From Aliarcobacter butzleri (GTDB lineage Bacteria; Campylobacterota; Campylobacteria; Campylobacterales; Arcobacteraceae), in the NCBI GenBank assembly GCA_012522985.1, contig JAAYJJ010000117.1, positions 1 to 13,986 on the forward strand: a stretch of 13,986 bases of DNA, written 5' to 3'. Position numbers and translations under genes: made by a program. Positions 7,828 through 13,986 of the stretch are shown here, piece after piece. Each line of letters starts with the position of its first letter. Positions within the stretch are counted from its first letter, which is position 1. The notes beneath the pieces were generated by a model. That model worked only from the letters and a program-made list of their open reading frames with translations, made no database searches and was not told where the DNA came from.

Positions 7828-10401
7828 TTAGCTATGTATAAGATATTGTAGTTCTTCAGAGTCAAACTCATGAAAGTTTAGATATTTATATATAATACCC
7901 TTTTTATCATCTGTTATTTTCTTAGTTACTATTTCTTTATACTCTTGTGCTGTTGGAATTTTACCAAGCATTGCACAAACAGCAGCAAGTTCAGCACTAC
8001 CTAGATAACACTGAGCATCTTTACCCATTCTATTATCAAAGTTTCTAGTACTAGTACTAAAAACAACTGCCTTATCAGCAACTCTTGCTTGATTACCCAT
8101 ACATAAGCTGCACCCTGGGACTTCAAGTCTAGCTCCAGCGGTTCCAAAAATAGAGTAATAACCCTCTTGAGTAAGTTGTTTTTGATCCATTTTAGTTGGA
8201 GGACATACCCATAATCTTGTAGGAACTTGCCCCTCACCTCTTAGAACCTCACCCAAAGCTCTAAAAAGCCCAATATTTGTCATACAAGATCCTACAAACA
8301 CCTCATCGATATTTTTTGGTCTATTTGGATCATTTAATACTTCACTAAGTGTTGCTACATCATCTGGATCATTTGGACATGCTACTATTGGCTCTTTTAC
8401 TTCACTTAGATCTATTTCTATAATAGCTTTATACTCTGCATCTTCATCAGCTTCCATTAAAGATGGATTTGCCAACCACTCTTTCATCTTAGCTGCTCTT
8501 CTTTCTAGAGTTCTAGCATCTTGATATCCATCTTTTATCATTTGCTCTATTAGCTTAACATTTGAGCTTAAATACTCTTTTACTGAATCAACCCCTAGCT
8601 TAACAGTACAAGCAGCTGCACTTCTTTCTGCTGAAGCATCACTAAGCTCAAAAGCTTGTTCTACTTTAAGATCTTCTAAGCCCTCTATTTCTAGTATAGT
8701 TCCATCAAAAATATTTTTCTTACCCTTTTTTTCTACTGTTAAAAGTCCTTGTTTAATAGCATAATATGGTATTGCATTAACCAAATCTCTTAGTGTTATA
8801 CCATCTTGCATCTTACCTTTAAATCTAACCAACACTGATTCTGGCATATTTAAAGGCATCGCTCCAGTAACTGCAGCAAAAGCAACTAGTCCAGATCCTG
8901 CTGGAAAAGAGATCCCTATAGGAAACCTTGTATGGCTATCTCCACCTGTTCCTACAGTATCAGGTAAACAAAGTCTGTTTAACCATGAGTGTATAACTCC
9001 ATCCCCTGGTCTTAGTATAACTCCACCTCTACTTGTAATAAACTCTGGTAAAGTGTGTTGTAGCTTAATATCTGCTGGTTTTGGATAAGCAGCTGTATGA
9101 CAAAATGATTGCATTACCATATCTGCACTAAAGCTAAGTGCTGAAAGCTCTTTGATCTCATCTCTTGTCATCGGTCCTGTTGTATCTTGACTACCTACTG
9201 TTGCACAAATAGGCTCTACATACATACCAGCTCTTACACCTTTTACTCCACATGCTTTACCTACCATTTTTTGTGCTAAAGTATAACCCTTGCCACTATC
9301 TTGTGGTTGTTCTGGTTTTGCAAAAATATCTTCTTCACCCATACCAAGAGCCTCTCTAGCTTTTGTGGTTAAACCTCTACCTATAATAAGCGGTATTCTT
9401 CCCCCTGCTCTTATCTCATCTGGCAATGTATTTGGCTCTATTTTAAACTCAGATATAAGCTCACTTCCTTTATAGATCTTACCTTCATAATATTTTACAG
9501 TTATTACATCTCCTGTTTCCATCTTTGAAACATCAGCTTTTATAGGCAAACATCCACTATCTTCAGCAGTATTGAAAAATATAGGAGCTATGATTGAGCC
9601 TATTACAACTCCACCTGTTCTTTTATTTGGAACACCTTGTATATCTTCACCCAAATGCCATTGAACAGAGTTGATACCTGATTTTCTACTTGATCCAGTA
9701 CCAACAACATCACCTACATAAGCTACACTATGACCTTTTTCTTTTAGCTTTGCTATAGTTTGCAAACCATCACTCATCTTTGCTTGAAGCATAGAGTTTG
9801 CATGTAAAGGTATATCACTTCTAGTAAATGCCTCTCCTGCTGGAGATAAATCATCAGTGTTTGTCTCACCTGCTACTATAAATACTGTAAGAGTCATCTC
9901 CTCTTTAATAGGCTCTTTACTTGTAAACCACTGTGCATTTGCCCATGATGTAATCACATCTTTTGCATAAATATTGCCACTATCCATAAGCTCTTTTACA
10001 TCGTTGAATGAATCATATACTAAAAGTGTATGTTTTAGCTCATTTGCTGCTGCTGTTGCTATTTGCTCATCAAGTTTTAGTGCTTCAACCAAAGGTGTTA
10101 CATTGTATCCACCCATCATTTTACCAAGAATTTCAACTGCTTTTATTTGAGATATGACTTTTGAACTTGTTTTTCCTTGTAATATATCATTTAAAAATGC
10201 AGCCTTTACATATGCCGCATCATCAACCCCTGGGTTTATTCTGTTTTCTATTAACTCTAGTAGATAATCTGCTTCTTTTATATCATCTTCTTTTAAAAGT
10301 TCTACTAACTGTGCTGTTTGTTTTGCACTAAGTGGTAGAGGTGGAACACCTAGATTTTCTCTTTCAGTCGTATGAGCTTTATACTCTTCTATTAAAGCCA
10401 T
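7828..10401 (-). CDS. acnB: Aconitate hydratase B (bifunctional aconitase / 2-methylisocitrate dehydratase)
   Basis: AcnB interconverts citrate and isocitrate in the TCA cycle with a [4Fe-4S] cluster. The 857-residue protein is close to the E. coli length (865). It has the AcnB order: an N-terminal HEAT-like helical domain (about 1-160), the swivel domain (about 165-370, with [20 protein letters not shown]), then the catalytic domain. Cluster ligands are visible as C706 in [10 protein letters not shown] and C764/C767 in [13 protein letters not shown], in line with E. coli C710, C769 and C772. The [18 protein letters not shown] block is also intact. AcnB is normally the only aconitase in Campylobacterota. 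The apo-form of AcnB binds mRNA in E. coli and has been linked to post-transcriptional control in Helicobacter. The gene appears to stand alone, with its own promoter, an AGGAGA ribosome binding site at 10412-10407, and a hairpin after the stop. Confidence 0.98.
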   Translation of the reverse strand: MALIEEYKAHTTERENLGVPPLPLSAKQTAQLVELLKEDDIKEADYLLELIENRINPGVDDAAYVKAAFLNDILQGKTSSKVISQIKAVEILGKMMGGYNVTPLVEALKLDEQIATAAANELKHTLLVYDSFNDVKELMDSGNIYAKDVITSWANAQWFTSKEPIKEEMTLTVFIVAGETNTDDLSPAGEAFTRSDIPLHANSMLQAKMSDGLQTIAKLKEKGHSVAYVGDVVGTGSSRKSGINSVQWHLGEDIQGVPNKRTGGVVIGSIIAPIFFNTAEDSGCLPIKADVSKMETGDVITVKYYEGKIYKGSELISEFKIEPNTLPDEIRAGGRIPLIIGRGLTTKAREALGMGEEDIFAKPEQPQDSGKGYTLAQKMVGKACGVKGVRAGMYVEPICATVGSQDTTGPMTRDEIKELSALSFSADMVMQSFCHTAAYPKPADIKLQHTLPEFITSRGGVILRPGDGVIHSWLNRLCLPDTVGTGGDSHTRFPIGISFPAGSGLVAFAAVTGAMPLNMPESVLVRFKGKMQDGITLRDLVNAIPYYAIKQGLLTVEKKGKKNIFDGTILEIEGLEDLKVEQAFELSDASAERSAAACTVKLGVDSVKEYLSSNVKLIEQMIKDGYQDARTLERRAAKMKEWLANPSLMEADEDAEYKAIIEIDLSEVKEPIVACPNDPDDVATLSEVLNDPNRPKNIDEVFVGSCMTNIGLFRALGEVLRGEGQVPTRLWVCPPTKMDQKQLTQEGYYSIFGTAGARLEVPGCSLCMGNQARVADKAVVFSTSTRNFDNRMGKDAQCYLGSAELAAVCAMLGKIPTAQEYKEIVTKKITDDKKGIIYKYLNFHEFDSEELQYLIHS

Positions 10402-10436
10402 TTAAATCTCCTAATATTTATGATTTTATAAAAGTA

Positions 10437-10445
10437 ATCATATCA
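10437..10445 (-). promoter_or_regulatory. Extended -10 promoter of acnB
   Basis: The minus-strand sequence TGATATGAT is an extended -10 element (TGA plus TATGAT at 10442-10437). Upstream is a T/A-rich tract (10450-10465) without a clear -35. The predicted start near 10430 gives a leader of about 29 bases that contains the AGGAGA ribosome binding site. A loose TGATT/AATCA dyad spans the start region but is too short to call an operator. Confidence 0.5.
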
Positions 10446-10487
10446 GAAAATATTTTTTTTAAAAAGTGATTTTAGTTTTTGTAGAAA

Positions 10488-10523
10488 AAAAGTGTAACTT
10501 TTGAGTATATTTGTTACACTTTT
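10488..10523 (-). terminator. Rho-independent terminator of the htpG-lipoprotein-dedA unit
   Basis: AAAAGTGTAAC (10488-10498) and GTTACACTTTT (10513-10523) make an 11-bp perfect stem with a 14-base loop. On the minus strand the stem runs directly into further T residues (seven T in all, counting the four in the stem). It lies ten bases after the stop of the DedA-family gene, so it is placed to end that operon and separate it from acnB. Confidence 0.8.
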
Positions 10524-10532
10524 GTTTTGGGT

Positions 10533-11063
10533 TTAGATTTTTTTGTAGAGATATGAAACAGATATTATAATAGCAACTATTAAAGCTACTCCTATATATT
10601 TGTAATCTTCAGCATAAGTAAGTACTACATTACCTAGCATATATGAAATACCGCCTACTATTATACCCCAAAGAATAGAGGCAAAAACATTGTAAAACAT
10701 AAACTTTTGAGCATCATATTTTGTAAGCCCAATAGCAAGTGGTATCAAAGTCTTTACACCATAGATATACTTTTGTATAAATATAGCGATATTTCCATAT
10801 TTTCTCATCAAAAGATGAGTATATGCTACCTTTCTACCATATTTTTTCATAATATCTTTTGCAAAGTGTTTATTATATCTTGCCATATAAAATAAAAACT
10901 GATCTCCTAAAAAGTTGGCTATTACAGCAACTGCTATAGAGATAAATATATTAAGCTCTCCACTAAAGCTAAGAACTCCAGCAGCTGCTAAAGCTACAAA
11001 ACCACCTCCAAAGGAGTATAAAAAGAGTACTATATAACCCCAATCTCTTATTAAATCTTCCAT
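10533..11063 (-). CDS. DedA-family (SNARE-associated / VTT domain) membrane protein
   Basis: The 176-residue inner-membrane protein has four to five hydrophobic segments (about 8-32, 38-60, 92-112, 122-145, 154-172) with the DedA layout. The GDQFLFYMARY element (53-63) corresponds to the region with the conserved acidic residue, here D54; E36 may be the second one. The family's usual FxxRFxPGxR signature reads FIQKYIYGVKTLIPLAIG here, so both arginines are lysine (K98, K104) and the first proline is tyrosine. DedA proteins include undecaprenyl-phosphate or phospholipid flippases and are linked to membrane potential and pH homeostasis; which of these applies is unknown. AGGA lies five bases before the ATG. 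The gene follows the lipoprotein gene by 12 bases and precedes a clear terminator, so it is the last gene of the htpG unit. Confidence 0.85.
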   Translation of the reverse strand: MEDLIRDWGYIVLFLYSFGGGFVALAAAGVLSFSGELNIFISIAVAVIANFLGDQFLFYMARYNKHFAKDIMKKYGRKVAYTHLLMRKYGNIAIFIQKYIYGVKTLIPLAIGLTKYDAQKFMFYNVFASILWGIIVGGISYMLGNVVLTYAEDYKYIGVALIVAIIISVSYLYKKI

Positions 11064-11075
11064 TTTAATCCTATT

Positions 11076-11645
11076 TTAATTATCATATCTGCTTCTTGAG
11101 ATTCTACTAAAGTATCCCTCTATCATATCTCGCTCTAGCATACTTTTGTATATTTTACTATCTAGTTGCATAGATCTATCTATTAAATAGCACTTATTAC
11201 ATAACTGAGCTGCTAAAATCCCCTCATCATCCAAAATAAAGACCTTACTACTAGCTGTATATGTAGAGATAAAATAAAACTCCATATCATCTTTTTGATA
11301 TAAAAAGATATCATATCTACCCTCTTTATATCTTTGCTTTAGCTTTAAGCCTTTTAGATTTGCATTTAAGAAGTTTTGGTAATAACTACTTGCAAGTCCC
11401 TTCCACATACACCAAGAACGAAGTTTAATAGACTCTATATGTATATTTTGATCACTTATCATATATCCATCAGCCACATAACTATGAAATGTAGTTTTTT
11501 TATGTGGATTTTGGAACAGATAGCTAAACTCACTATCCTGATGATATAAAGTTATAGCTTGTTTATCAATATTTAGTGGTTGCTTTAAAGAACAACCACT
11601 TAATAAGAGCAATACAGATAATAGTAATAAGAGTCTTTGTTTCAA
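11076..11645 (-). CDS. Hypothetical lipoprotein, TTG start
   Basis: A 189-residue protein with a textbook lipoprotein signal: K2 and R4, a leucine-rich core, and the lipobox LSGC with the lipidated Cys at position 18. Residue +2 is Ser, which in E. coli-type sorting favours the outer membrane. The mature part is rich in Tyr, Lys and Asp, with WCMWKG near residue 100 and a CNKC pair near 152-155; I do not recognise a domain. No ATG or GTG gives a sensible start; TTG at 11645 puts the charged residues directly before the hydrophobic core, although its Shine-Dalgarno sequence is weak. The gene lies 14 bases after htpG and 12 before the DedA-family gene, so it is probably transcribed with both. 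A role in envelope stress is a guess from this context. Confidence 0.75.
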   Translation of the reverse strand: MKQRLLLLLSVLLLLSGCSLKQPLNIDKQAITLYHQDSEFSYLFQNPHKKTTFHSYVADGYMISDQNIHIESIKLRSWCMWKGLASSYYQNFLNANLKGLKLKQRYKEGRYDIFLYQKDDMEFYFISTYTASSKVFILDDEGILAAQLCNKCYLIDRSMQLDSKIYKSMLERDMIEGYFSRISRSRYDN

Positions 11646-11659
11646 TCTTGCTTCTTTAT

Positions 11660-13528
11660 TTAAAATACTTTTGTCATTATAGCATTTAATCTTTGAGCAA
11701 AGCTTATAGGATCTTTTATAGGCATACCTTCACTTATCTTTGCATTATCTAGTAAAAGCCATGATATATCAGCTATTAGTGCCTCATCTGTACAACTATT
11801 TAGCTTTTTGATTATATCGTGATCTGGGTTTATCTCCAAAATAGGAGCAGACTCTGGCATATCTTGTCCCATAGCTCTAAACATATGAGCCATTGATGCC
11901 ATAGGATCACTACTATCTTTTACTACACAACTAGGGCTACTACTTAGTCTATTGCTTACTCTTACTTCTTTAACTTCATCTTTAAGATTGGATTTGATTT
12001 TTTCTACTATTATTTTATATTTTTCTTCTAGTTCTTTTTTCTCTTCTTCACTTTGTTCACTCTTTGGTGCATCAATAGTTGTGATATCTTTAAACTACCA
12101 CTCTTGATAAGCCATAAATGCTGGAGTTACTATCTCATCTATCTCTTTATCATCAAGTAAAAGAACCTCTATATCTGCTTTTTTATAACTTTCTAGTAAA
12201 GGTGAGTTTTTAATAATATTTTCATTTTCACCTACTATATAGTATATAGCTTTTTGATCACTAGTTGCTCTTTGTTTATACTCATCAAATGATGTTAAAC
12301 CTTCAGCTTTTGTTGATTTGTATCTTAAAAGCTCCAATATAGCATCTTTATTTGTAAAGTCTTGATAAGCACCCTCTTTTAAAGCTCTTGCATATTCTTG
12401 ATAAAAAGTCTCATATTTTTCTTTATCAGATGATAGCTTTTTAAACTCACCAAGAAGCTTTTTAACACTTGATTGTTTGATATTTGCTAAAATTCTATTT
12501 TCTTGAAGGATTTCTCTACTTACATTAAGAGGTAAATCCTCACTATCTATTATACCTCTTACAAATCTAAGATATGAAGGTAATAGCTCTTTATCATCAT
12601 CAGTTATAAATACTCTTTTTACATATAGTTTTATACCACTTTGATAATCAACCCTATACATATCAAAAGGAGCTTTTTGTGGTATATAAAAAAGTGTTGT
12701 AAAGTTATTTACACCTTCAGCTTTTGTATGTATATGAAGTAAAGGATCCATATTATCATGTGACAAGGTTTTATAGAACTCTTTATACTCTTCTTCTTTT
12801 ATTTTTGATTTTGGCAAAGTCCATAGTGCTGTTGCTGCATTTATCTGCTCATGTTTATCTTCTGTTCTTTTTTCTTTAGTTTTTTCATCTTCTACTTCTT
12901 CTTTGTAGTTTAAAAAAATAGGATATGCTATATGATCAGAGTACTTTTTAATAATAGTTTCTATTTTATATTTGCTTGTAAAGTCTTCAACTTCATCATC
13001 TTTTAGTTTTATATATATAACTGTTCCTTGAGTATCTTTAGTAACTGGCTTGATTTCAAACTCACCCTTACCATCACTACTCCATTTGTAAGCTTGATCA
13101 AAACCTGCTTTTTTGGTAATCACATCTACATACTCAGCCACCATAAAAACAGAATAAAACCCTACTCCAAACTGTCCTATAAGGTTGCTATCTTTTTTTG
13201 CATCTCCAGTTAGCTTTTCTACAAAAGATTTTGTTCCACTTTTAGCTATAGTACCTATATTATTTATCAAATCCTCTTCATCCATACCTATACCATTGTC
13301 TGCTATAGTTAAAGATTTATCATCTTTATCAAAGCTTATATTGATTTGTGGTGTCCACTCTAAGCTTTTTAGGTTCTCTTCTGTAAGAGTTAGATATTTT
13401 AGTTTATCTATCGCATCACTAGAGTTTGATACTAGCTCTCTTATAAAAATCTCTTTATTTGAATATAATGAATGCGTCATAAGGTGCAATAGTTGCCCTA
13501 CTTCTGTTTGAAACTGCTGTTTAGCCAT
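11660..13528 (-). pseudogene. htpG: Chaperone HtpG (Hsp90), interrupted by one in-frame TAG
   Basis: HtpG is the bacterial Hsp90, an ATP-driven dimeric cytoplasmic chaperone. The N-terminal GHKL ATPase domain is intact: E31 and N35 in [22 protein letters not shown] at 77-82 and GQFGVGF at 118-124. The middle domain follows to about residue 477. There TAG at 12097-12095 ends the frame after MAYQEW. The same frame then continues without another stop for 144 codons as FKDITTIDAP, an acidic/basic helical stretch, VRVSNRL, FRAMGQDMP, ILEINPDHDIIKKL and a normal end at TAA. That matches the C-terminal dimerisation domain; the total of 622 codons matches full-length HtpG (E. coli 624). If the stop is real and not read through, the product is a 477-residue N-M fragment unable to dimerise normally. 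The fragment from ATG 11902 has no ribosome binding site. A CIRCE box, a promoter and a TAAGGAGA site precede the gene. Confidence 0.93.
12095..12097 (-). other. In-frame amber codon interrupting htpG (codon 478)
   Basis: The minus-strand context is GAG TGG TAG TTT AAA GAT. Both sides belong to one HtpG frame, so this is a substitution-type interruption and not an indel. TAG is one base from GAG, AAG, CAG, TGG, TTG, TCG, TAT and TAC. gltX2 and slt in this window end with TAG, so this codon is a normal stop in the organism. Confidence 0.9.
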
Positions 13529-13532
13529 ATAA

Positions 13533-13540
13533 TCTCCTTA
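13533..13540 (-). promoter_or_regulatory. Ribosome binding site of htpG
   Basis: TAAGGAGA on the minus strand lies four bases before the htpG ATG (13528). It is the strongest Shine-Dalgarno sequence in the window and fixes the start. Confidence 0.8.
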
Positions 13541-13569
13541 AATTGTTGTATAATATCTAATATAGTGGT

Positions 13570-13578
13570 ATTTTATCA
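13570..13578 (-). promoter_or_regulatory. Probable htpG promoter (extended -10)
   Basis: Minus-strand TGATAAAAT is an extended -10 element (TAAAAT at 13575-13570). GTGAAC lies 17 bases upstream as a poor -35. The start would be near 13563, giving a leader of about 35 bases. The CIRCE box would then lie just upstream of the -35. A second candidate, TATATT directly upstream of the CIRCE box (near 13648-13643), would place the operator on the transcription start, the more usual arrangement. Confidence 0.45.
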
Positions 13579-13615
13579 CTAAGTTTATAAAAGTTCACTA
13601 AAGTTTTTAAAATAA

Positions 13616-13642
13616 TTAGCACTTTTGAGCTATGAGTGCTAA
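13616..13642 (-). promoter_or_regulatory. CIRCE element (HrcA operator) upstream of htpG
   Basis: On the minus strand the half-sites are TTAGCACTC and AAGTGCTAA, separated by exactly nine bases. The consensus is TTAGCACTC-N9-GAGTGCTAA; one half is perfect and the other differs at one position. CIRCE is the binding site of the repressor HrcA, which releases DNA on heat stress when GroEL is titrated. It lies 88 bases before the htpG ATG, and no + strand gene could use it. The other neighbour ends here, so htpG is the only plausible target. Confidence 0.9.
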
Positions 13643-13667
13643 ATATAGATGATTAAAATATTTTGCA

Positions 13668-13986
13668 TTAGCCTATATCAAGCTCAGCAATAAGTGAATC
13701 TAGCTTTTTTTGACTATTTTGGATAAGAGTTTTTGCTATAGTGGAGTTTTGCTCTCCTATCATATCAAGATCAGCTTGGCTTTGTAATACTCTATCTATT
13801 TTGAAAGTTACTGTCATATCGTTATATGAGTGCATCAAAGAGTAATTATCAAGTATCTCTTTGATATCGTTTTCTATAGAGGTAAATACTACATTTTTAT
13901 AAAGCATAGCTCTTAAAACCTCTAGATTAAATGTTCTTTTCATAGTAGGAGAGATAAAAACATCACTAGCTTTTAAAACATCTAAT
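13668..13986 (-). CDS. Partial protein, possibly GT-B glycosyltransferase C-terminal region (5' end outside window)
   Basis: The frame is open to the window edge, giving 105 residues of C-terminus; the ATG at 13943 is internal, as the frame continues upstream as LDVLKASDVFISPT. That segment together with FNLEVLRAMLYKNVVFTS and IKEILD resembles the C-terminal nucleotide-sugar half of GT4-type glycosyltransferases (pattern: ADVFVxPS, then GFGLVxLEAMA, PVVAT, and EI). The family's EGFG glutamate is not obvious here (MKRTFNLEV), so catalytic competence cannot be judged. The last 50 residues look helical, rich in Gln, Lys and Asp. The gene ends 139 bases before htpG with no clear hairpin after its stop. 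The family call is tentative. Confidence 0.45.
   Translation of the reverse strand, partial: LDVLKASDVFISPTMKRTFNLEVLRAMLYKNVVFTSIENDIKEILDNYSLMHSYNDMTVTFKIDRVLQSQADLDMIGEQNSTIAKTLIQNSQKKLDSLIAELDIG

Noticed and set aside
8001..8237. Minus-strand reading frame of 78 codons inside acnB
   Set aside because: It is an out-of-frame shadow within the conserved cluster-ligand region of acnB.
10418..10442. TGATT/AATCA dyad at the acnB start region as a repressor operator
   Set aside because: Only five bases per half-site match in a very AT-rich region, which is expected by chance.
11660..11902. Independent 80-residue gene downstream of htpG
   Set aside because: It is in the same frame as htpG, its sequence is the conserved C-terminus of HtpG, and no ribosome binding site precedes its ATG.
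11903..12094. Frameshift or insertion in htpG
   Set aside because: Translation through this stretch in the htpG frame gives continuous HtpG-like sequence on both sides of the TAG, so no indel is needed.
12095..12097. TAG as a reassigned sense codon
   Set aside because: gltX2 and slt use TAG as ordinary terminal stops, and no other gene in the window contains an internal TAG.
13185..13511. Plus-strand reading frame of 108 codons opposite htpG
   Set aside because: It is the reverse-strand shadow of the conserved ATPase domain and has Ser/Phe-rich composition typical of antisense frames; no promoter or ribosome binding site was seen.
1..13986. Mobile element, CRISPR array, phage or defence island
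   Set aside because: No transposase, integrase, repeat-spacer pattern or terminal repeats are visible; nearly all genes are housekeeping types with uniform composition.

Overview
The window is AT-rich, densely packed DNA from a member of the Campylobacterota (epsilonproteobacteria). I infer this from the gene content and order: menaquinone synthesis by the futalosine route (mqnC), a short GltX2-type glutamyl-tRNA synthetase next to yggT and slt (an order I remember from Campylobacter jejuni), a compact PriA, AcnB as aconitase, and an HrcA-type CIRCE box. I cannot name the genus; an Arcobacter- or Sulfurimonas-like organism would fit.

Layout. (1) Positions 1-5033, + strand: a tight run of mqnC (5' end outside the window), an M16-family peptidase homologue without its zinc motif, gltX2, yggT and slt. 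Gaps are -1 to 8 bases, so this is probably one operon joining quinone synthesis, translation and envelope or peptidoglycan functions. (2) Positions 5026-7715, - strand: a second unit reading coiled-coil protein, small hypothetical protein, type II pseudopilin, priA. All junctions overlap (29, 4 and 4 bases). It converges on slt with an 8-base tail-to-tail overlap. (3) Positions 7801-10445, - strand: acnB alone, with its own extended -10 promoter and a perfect hairpin after its stop codon. (4) Positions 10488-13642, - strand: CIRCE box, promoter, htpG, a lipoprotein gene, a DedA-family gene and a rho-independent terminator, forming a heat-shock-type operon. (5) Positions 13668-13986, - strand: the 3' end of a gene that resembles the C-terminal part of a GT-B glycosyltransferase.

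The most striking observation is in htpG. A single in-frame TAG (codon 478) splits an otherwise complete 622-codon Hsp90 reading frame close to the boundary between the middle and C-terminal dimerisation domains. No frameshift is involved, and 144 well-conserved codons follow the stop. The same gene has a near-perfect CIRCE operator, so HrcA is its likely repressor. Other points worth a second look are a predicted leaderless start for the coiled-coil gene, an eight-A tract in the overlap of two small genes, the M16 homologue that keeps the R/Y motif but not HxxEH, and the acnB 3' hairpin without a U-tract.

I found no tRNA, rRNA, CRISPR array, insertion sequence or phage gene. No gene-free stretch exceeds 300 bases; the three intergenic regions (7716-7827, 10402-10532, 13529-13667) are described as promoters, hairpins or operators. 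I did not find a convincing new multi-gene system.
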